From the NCBI GenBank assembly GCA_021730985.1, contig JAKFYI010000019.1:1-64000 (forward strand): a DNA stretch of 64,000 bases, read 5' to 3'. Source of the DNA: Hyphomicrobiales bacterium. GTDB lineage: Bacteria > Pseudomonadota > Alphaproteobacteria > Rhizobiales > Xanthobacteraceae. Numbering within the stretch: the stretch's first letter is position 1; each line of letters starts with the position of its first letter. The notes under the pieces are model-generated. The model was not told the DNA's origin. It saw only the letters and a list, made by a program, of their open reading frames with translations, and did not search any database. The translations under genes were made by a program, and so were the position numbers. This document shows positions 59,307-64,000 of the stretch, piece by piece.

Positions 59307-60086
59307 CTAGTTGCGAAAAAGCGACGCCATGGCCGTGCGCAACGGTTCCGACGGTATCGGATTGAGCGCCGAGAATGGAAACTCGTTCATCAGCAGGATC
59401 GACAGGCAGGTCGATAGCGCCAGCCCGAACACAAGCTGCGCCAGCAGCATCGGTTTCGGCCGATTGATGTGCGTGATTGCGATAGCCAGTTGCGTGAGTA
59501 TCCCGAAAAGGATCATGGCGTGCCACTTGATCGTGAAGCTGCGATTCTCGGCAATGATGACCCGCACCTGGCGCTTCTCGCGCAATTGCACGAAGGCATC
59601 GAGCATCTTGGATTGCACCACCGGGCCTGCGTTGCTGCCGACCGGCCCCGATACGATCAGTCCGGAGATGGTGCGGACCCGGGCCAGCAATTCGAGCGAG
59701 CGCTTGCCTTGCTGCATCAGCGGCCAATCCTGCTCGATCACGACCTTGGCGTAATCGACCAGCGCATTGTGCAGCACGGCCGTGTGCTGCTTGTCCTGTC
59801 CTTCCGCCAGCCGGGCCAGGGTGCGGATCGCATCGCCTTCGTCGATCACGGCCTGGCGGGCGGTCTGGTTGCGCACCCAGATATCGTTGGCGAGGAACGC
59901 GGCGAACAGGCCGAACAGCAGCGCGACGGTGCCCACCGTGGATGAGTTCGCGCTGGAGTAGAGGCTTTCCCGCGTGGACGGCGACAGCCTGCTCGCCAGC
60001 CAGGCCAGCAGCAGGCCCGGCCCCAGCCCGGCAACGATGCACGCGGCCACCACCAGGGCCGGCGGCCAATCGAGAAAGCCAAACAT
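59307..60086 (-). CDS. DUF4239 (bestrophin-like) membrane protein
   Basis: 259 residues with two N-terminal helices, a soluble middle (NQTARQAVIDEGDAIRTLARLAEGQDKQHTAVLHNALVDYAKVVIEQDWPLMQQGKRS) and two C-terminal helices (HAMILFGILTQLAIAITHI, MLLAQLVFGLALSTCLSILLMNEFPFS). The E-x-x-x-I-x-x-L-x-R and DYA-x-x-V-x-x-E-W-like motifs fit DUF4239. Such proteins are held to be channel-like but are little studied. Start ATG at 60086. Next to an HdeA-like gene, 18 bases apart on the same strand. Confidence 0.82.
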   Translation of the reverse strand: MFGFLDWPPALVVAACIVAGLGPGLLLAWLASRLSPSTRESLYSSANSSTVGTVALLFGLFAAFLANDIWVRNQTARQAVIDEGDAIRTLARLAEGQDKQHTAVLHNALVDYAKVVIEQDWPLMQQGKRSLELLARVRTISGLIVSGPVGSNAGPVVQSKMLDAFVQLREKRQVRVIIAENRSFTIKWHAMILFGILTQLAIAITHINRPKPMLLAQLVFGLALSTCLSILLMNEFPFSALNPIPSEPLRTAMASLFRN

Positions 60087-60104
60087 TGCGCCCGCCCCCG
60101 GCGG

Positions 60105-60443
60105 CTATCGCTTCTTCTGCTCTTGCTTCAGGATGAAATCGATCGCCTGAATGATCGTTTTGCCCTTGTTGGCTTTGCAATGCACGATGACGTTGTGAAT
60201 GCCTTCTTTGACTCTGGGTATATTAATCGCGTGCTTCTTGGCGAGCCCGTTGTACCAGCCGCTGTACCAGACGCCGAGAAAGTCGGCGTCTTCTTGATAG
60301 GTGTTCGCAAGCTGCGCGCATGTGAGTTTTTGAACGTCGATGTAGCCTTTCGAGTCTGCATACGTTTTCAATTCGACTTGGGCCGATGCGGCCGAGGCGA
60401 ACAGCAGGACGCCTGCGGCGGCCGAAACGAGAATGTTACGCAT
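60105..60443 (-). CDS. HdeA/HdeB-like periplasmic protein
   Basis: 112 residues: signal peptide (…ASAASAQ), then VQKLTCAQLANTYQEDADFLGVWYSGWYNGLAKKHAINIPRVKEGIHNVIVHCKANKGKTIIQAI. The two cysteines (LTC, VHC) and the W-x-x-G-W-Y pattern match the HdeA-like family, whose founders keep periplasmic proteins soluble in acid. Start ATG with AAGGAAT upstream. Likely operon with the DUF4239 gene. Confidence 0.85.
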   Translation of the reverse strand: MRNILVSAAAGVLLFASAASAQVELKTYADSKGYIDVQKLTCAQLANTYQEDADFLGVWYSGWYNGLAKKHAINIPRVKEGIHNVIVHCKANKGKTIIQAIDFILKQEQKKR

Positions 60444-60581
60444 TGTAATTCCTTATCTGATGGGATGTTGCGGTGATGGCGGGCCTGCGCATTCTTGCGT
60501 CGAAAGGAAGCGCCGGCAAGCGGGCCGCACCTGCCTTTGGCAAGCGCGGCCCGTCGCTTTGAGTGACGGCGGCTGTCAGCT

Positions 60582-62123
60582 TCAGTTCTTGACCGGCCTC
60601 GTCACGGCTTCCATCACGCGATCCAGATTGAAGGTGCCTGGTTTCTGGCGCGGCGGAAATTCACGGAAGCTCTGCAACCACTGCCCTACGAAGCCGGCGG
60701 CCGGAGCGACCATGAACATGCGATCGATATACCAGCGCTGATACTCCATGCCGATCTGGTGAGCGAGTTCGAACGGATCGTTGCGCAGGTTCGTCAGCAT
60801 CGGCGCACGCAGAGGAACAAACGGCTCTAGCCAGACGTGGAGACCGTGAGCGTCCTGACGAAGGAACGTCGCCTTCCAATTGCCGTAGCGCAGGGCCGCA
60901 ACGCTGCCGTCGTCGGTCCAATAGATAAACTCCTTGCGCGGCCACTGGCCTTCGCCCTTCAGTGCGGGCATGAGGTTGTAGCCATCGAGATGGACCTTGT
61001 AGGTCATAGTCCCGACGGTCTTGCCCTTCTTCAGGTCGTCCTTGACGTTGGCGTCGCCTGCCGCGGCAAGCAAGGTCGTAAACATGTCCTCGTGCGCGCC
61101 GATCTCGTTGATGATCGTCCCGGGCTTGATGACGCCGGGCCAGCGGATGGCGGCCGGCACCCTGTAGCCGCCCTCCCACTGCGTATTCTTCTCGCCACGG
61201 AACATCGTGGTCCCGCCGTCGGGCCATGAGAAAGCTTCCGCCCCGTTGTCGGTTGAGTACATGACGATGGTGTTCTCATCGAGACCCAGTTCCTTGAGCT
61301 TCGCGAGGATGAGGCCGACGTGACCGTCGTGTTCGACCATGCCGTCTGCGTAGACGCCGAGACCGGTCTTACCCACGGACTCCTTCTTCAGGTGCGTGAA
61401 GATGTGCATCCGGGTGGAATTCCACCACATGAAGAACGGTTTGTTCTCGTTCTTTGCGCGCGTCATGAAGTCGAGAGCTTTGACGTTGACCTCCTCGTCG
61501 ATCGTCTCCATGCGCTTCCGGGTGAGCGGGCCGGTGTCGGTGATCCTGCCGTTCGCGAAGCTGTGAATGACGCCGCGCGGCCCATACTTCTTCTTGAACT
61601 CGGGATCCTTCGGATAGTCGACGTTCTCCGGCTCTTCTTCCGCATTCAAGTGGTAGAGATTGCCGAAGAATTCGTCGAAGCCGTGGCTGGTCGGCAGCAT
61701 ATCGTCGCGGTCGCCGAGGTGGTTCTTGCCGAACTGACCGGTCATGTAGCCCCGCGCCTTGAGCATGGTGGCGATGGTCGGGTCTTCCTTCTTCATGCCT
61801 TCGGGCGCGCCTGGCAGGCCTACCTTCGTTAACCCGGTGCGGATCGGCGATTGCCCGGTGATGAACGCCGCGCGTCCGGCGGTGCAGCTCTGCTGCCCGT
61901 ACCAGTCGGTGAACAGAGCGCCTTGCTGGGCGATACTGTCGATGTTGGGCGTGCGGTAGCCCATCATCCCCAGGTTGTAGGCGCTAACGTTGAACTGGCC
62001 GATGTCATCGCCCCAGATGATAAGGACGTTCGGCGGCCGCTGCTGCTGAGCTTGCACTGCCGAGGACAACAGCACGGATGTCGCAAGCGCGAGCGCAAGC
62101 GCGTGGCTCTTCTTAAAGATCAT
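60582..62123 (-). CDS. Exported arylsulfatase
   Basis: 513 residues from the ATG at 62123 (GGGAGG four bases upstream). Signal peptide …SAVQAQ. The metal site opens VLIIWGDDIGQF (Asp39, Asp40). The formylglycine motif is Cys80-Thr-Ala-Gly-Arg84, in GQQSCTAGRAAFITGQSPIRTGL; this keeps Cys and Arg but has Ala where the core CxPxR motif has Pro. GQFGKNHLGD, and VMYSTDNGAE give the remaining site. It should hydrolyse sulfate esters in the periplasm after Cys is made formylglycine; the maturase is not in the window. Divergent LysR gene may control it. Confidence 0.92.
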   Translation of the reverse strand: MIFKKSHALALALATSVLLSSAVQAQQQRPPNVLIIWGDDIGQFNVSAYNLGMMGYRTPNIDSIAQQGALFTDWYGQQSCTAGRAAFITGQSPIRTGLTKVGLPGAPEGMKKEDPTIATMLKARGYMTGQFGKNHLGDRDDMLPTSHGFDEFFGNLYHLNAEEEPENVDYPKDPEFKKKYGPRGVIHSFANGRITDTGPLTRKRMETIDEEVNVKALDFMTRAKNENKPFFMWWNSTRMHIFTHLKKESVGKTGLGVYADGMVEHDGHVGLILAKLKELGLDENTIVMYSTDNGAEAFSWPDGGTTMFRGEKNTQWEGGYRVPAAIRWPGVIKPGTIINEIGAHEDMFTTLLAAAGDANVKDDLKKGKTVGTMTYKVHLDGYNLMPALKGEGQWPRKEFIYWTDDGSVAALRYGNWKATFLRQDAHGLHVWLEPFVPLRAPMLTNLRNDPFELAHQIGMEYQRWYIDRMFMVAPAAGFVGQWLQSFREFPPRQKPGTFNLDRVMEAVTRPVKN

Positions 62124-62427
62124 GAATCCTCCCATTGTTTAGGCGCATCGATGCATCGAATCGTCGAACTCGCGGCACGGAACAGCCCATGCCGAGGTTG
62201 AACCGGGCATTGTCGTCGCGGCCCGGATCGAGATTTCGAAAAATCGGCTGTCGCTGTGCGGAATTTGCGCAACGGCAAGTCCGACCAAGCATCATCATTC
62301 TCATCCTTAGACGACGGGTGCGCGACCAAATTTCGCTTGTGTGGCGCACCCGACTGGATAACAGTCTCAGCATGGAACTCGCCAGTCCAATACCAAATTA
62401 GCATCAGTCGATATCGAAGGTGTCATC

Positions 62428-63348
62428 GTGCATTCGATCCATCACCTGAAACTGATCCAGGCGCTGGCGCAGCATCGCCACTTCGGCCGTGCCGCGGCGG
62501 CGCTCGGAGTCTCTCAGCCCGGCCTGACCCGCAGCCTCAAGCAGATCGAGGAGGTGCTGGGCGTGCGGCTGTTCGACCGCGATGGCGTCGTGGCGCCGAC
62601 GCTGTTCGGCGAGATCGTGCTGTCGCGAGGCACGGCCGTGCTCGGGGATTTCGCCGAGATGATGCGCGAAATCTCATTGGCGAAGGGGCTCGATGTCGGC
62701 GAACTCAACGTCGTTGCGGGGCCATATCCGGCGGAAATTTCCGGACAGAAGGCAATCGGCTTGCTCTCGGAGCGGCATCCGTCGCTGTTGGTGCAACTGA
62801 AAACCAAGGACGGACTGCATGCTGCGGATGACGTGTTGAACGGCAGCGCCGACCTCGGCTTCGCCGATATTTCCGAGGCTTCGGACAACAAGGAGCTGGA
62901 CGTCGAACCGATCCGGACCTCGGTGTTGCGATTTTTCTGCCGGGCCGGTCACCCGCTGGCCCGCCGCAAATCGCTCGGCCTCGACGACCTTCTGGACTAT
63001 CCGTGGGTCGGTCCGTCGGCATCGGCGCGCATCAAGAAATGGCTGCCGGATGTTCCGAAGCCATTCGGCGTATTCGATCACGCGCGCGAACGTTTCCACC
63101 CCCGGATCACGGTCGAGACCGTCTTCGCGGCCCAGCAGATCGTGGCCGCCGGCAATGGACTGGCCGTTGCGCTGCCGGCGTTGGTCGGCGAAAGAATAAC
63201 GGACGGCACGTTCGTGACGCTGCCGGTCGAACTGCCGTGGCTGCGGCTGAACTACGGGTTCATCTTCAAGCGCGGCCGCACCCGGTCGCCGTCGGCGCTG
63301 GCCTACATGGAGATCGTCCGCAAGATCGAGGCGGCGATGCCGGAATAG
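62428..63348 (+). CDS. LysR-family transcriptional regulator
   Basis: 306 residues, GTG start with GAAGGTG upstream. Residues 1-62 are the LysR winged helix (HHLKLIQALAQHRHFGRAAAALGVSQPGLTRSLKQIEEVLGVRLFDRDGV). The rest is the two-lobe sensor domain. It is divergent from the arylsulfatase gene with 304 bases between, the classic layout for control of the neighbour; in that gap I note only AT-rich patches (such as ATCGATGCATCGAA at 62148 on) and no gene. The inducer may be sulfate, a sulfonate or an aromatic, but this is open. Confidence 0.9.
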   Translation: MHSIHHLKLIQALAQHRHFGRAAAALGVSQPGLTRSLKQIEEVLGVRLFDRDGVVAPTLFGEIVLSRGTAVLGDFAEMMREISLAKGLDVGELNVVAGPYPAEISGQKAIGLLSERHPSLLVQLKTKDGLHAADDVLNGSADLGFADISEASDNKELDVEPIRTSVLRFFCRAGHPLARRKSLGLDDLLDYPWVGPSASARIKKWLPDVPKPFGVFDHARERFHPRITVETVFAAQQIVAAGNGLAVALPALVGERITDGTFVTLPVELPWLRLNYGFIFKRGRTRSPSALAYMEIVRKIEAAMPE

Positions 63349-63357
63349 CGGCGGCGT

Positions 63358-64000
63358 TCATTCGGCGGGCGCGCGGAGCGCAAATCCTGCGTGGGAGAGC
63401 CTCGTTCTGGTGAATTGCGCGTAGCCGAGCATAATCATCATCTCGATGATGAAGTAGCCGGTGAGGAAGCTCGCGAAGGCGCCGAACGACTGCTCGCCGA
63501 GCAGGCTGCGGCCGAGGATGAGCGCGATGCCGACATTGCGCACGGCGCTCTCGATCACCAGCACAGGCGCTTCGTCCGGCTTCATCCCGGTAGCCAAGAT
63601 CCGCCCGAGGATCATTGCGCCCGCGATGAATAGGATGGCTGCGAGTGCGATATCGCCGGCGAGTGCGGCGATGTCCGCACGCACCACCCACGTCGTTGTG
63701 ACCAGGATCGCCAGCACGATCGCGAACGATGCGCCCCGCAAAAGGGCGCTTCGTGTCTCGATCAGTTCGGGACACGCCCGGCGCAGCAGCATGCCGATGC
63801 CCATCGGGAGAACCATGAGGGCTGCCAGTTGCGACAGGATTTTCCACGCCGGCACTTGCAGCAGTTCGTGGTTGAGGGCCGCCACGCCCGATACGGCGGC
63901 GAGCCACAGCGGCATGCTGACCAGCGAGCAGACGGTGCCGACAGCGGTGATCGTGGCCGACAGCGAGACGCTGCAGCGCGCCAGATAGCAGTAGTAGTTG
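63358..64000 (-). CDS. Bile acid:Na+ symporter (BASS) family protein, N-terminus cut off
   Basis: The minus-strand frame is open to the window's end, so the start lies outside. The visible part, NYYCYLARCSVSLSATITAVGTVCSLVSMPLWLAAVSG and then about five hydrophobic segments (QLAALMVLPMGIGMLLRRACP, VIESAVRNVGIALILGRSLLG, FLTGYFIIEMMIML), resembles the second half of BASS transporters: S-x-x-L-T-A-V-x-T and E-x-A-x-R-N-x-G-x-A. These use Na+ to import organic acids or bile-acid-like compounds. The stop is 9 bases after the convergent LysR stop. Confidence 0.82.
   Translation of the reverse strand, partial: NYYCYLARCSVSLSATITAVGTVCSLVSMPLWLAAVSGVAALNHELLQVPAWKILSQLAALMVLPMGIGMLLRRACPELIETRSALLRGASFAIVLAILVTTTWVVRADIAALAGDIALAAILFIAGAMILGRILATGMKPDEAPVLVIESAVRNVGIALILGRSLLGEQSFGAFASFLTGYFIIEMMIMLGYAQFTRTRLSHAGFALRAPAE

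Overview
This window reads as chromosomal DNA of a GC-rich alphaproteobacterium, most likely of the order Hyphomicrobiales (Rhizobiales), near the Bradyrhizobium/Rhodopseudomonas/Xanthobacteraceae group. The markers are GapR, RcdA (DUF1465), a DUF1192 protein, a DUF882 protein, an aa3-oxidase subunit IV peptide beside a three-subunit PntAA/PntAB/PntB transhydrogenase, CtrA-type TTAA-N7-TTAA boxes, an EcfG-type GGAAC-N17-CGTT promoter, and palindromic intergenic elements familiar from that group. I see no rRNA, tRNA, CRISPR array, prophage or insertion sequence. The assignment rests on recognised protein families and motifs, not on a database search.

Layout. 1-6.2 kb: end of a 2-hydroxyacid dehydrogenase, a PLP aminotransferase, a glycosyltransferase/O-antigen-ligase pair, gapR and a UbiD-family decarboxylase. 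6.2-12.7 kb: cell-wall enzymes (DUF882 peptidase-like protein, L,D-transpeptidase), an NtrC-type regulator with a CtrA box upstream, and a small exported FmdE-like protein. 12.7-17.3 kb: a cation-transport block on the minus strand (TerC, an ArsB/NhaD-type permease, an NhaD-like antiporter). Two copies of one structured RNA leader precede terC and the nhaD-like gene; they look like a cation (Li+/Na+-type) riboswitch. 17.4-22.2 kb: an XRE regulator with a partner gene, oligoendopeptidase F, an AbrB-like/Doc toxin-antitoxin operon and an AarF kinase. 22.3-31 kb: Bug/TctC solute receptors, a GMC oxidoreductase and the transhydrogenase operon. 31-37.5 kb: two MFS carriers, MgtC, an alpha/beta hydrolase, a TPR lipoprotein, ribosomal protein S21 with a glycine-rich tail and two short YdcH-like proteins. 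37.6-45.7 kb: four tandem Bug receptors, PilZ, a tyrosinase with an exported partner, and another Bug receptor. 45.8-57.7 kb: HicAB, two acyl-CoA synthetases (one PrpE-like), a Gln/Gly-rich stress-promoter peptide, two TauE permeases, a hydrolase, one more Bug receptor, DoxX, a MerR regulator and an ABC exporter. 57.9-64 kb: L31, rcdA, a likely small RNA under a CtrA box, DUF1192, a DUF4239 membrane protein, an HdeA-like protein, an arylsulfatase with a divergent LysR regulator, and a truncated bile-acid:Na+ symporter-like gene.

How it works together. The region joins envelope maintenance, cell-cycle factors (GapR, RcdA, CtrA boxes) and broad scavenging of organic acids: nine Bug receptors are present but no TctA/TctB membrane subunits. 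The observations most worth following are the duplicated RNA leader in the transporter block, the three-hairpin RNA with a CtrA box beside rcdA, the EcfG-type promoter on the Gln-rich peptide, a 20-bp palindrome shared by two loci, and the detached tyrosinase-tail-like protein.
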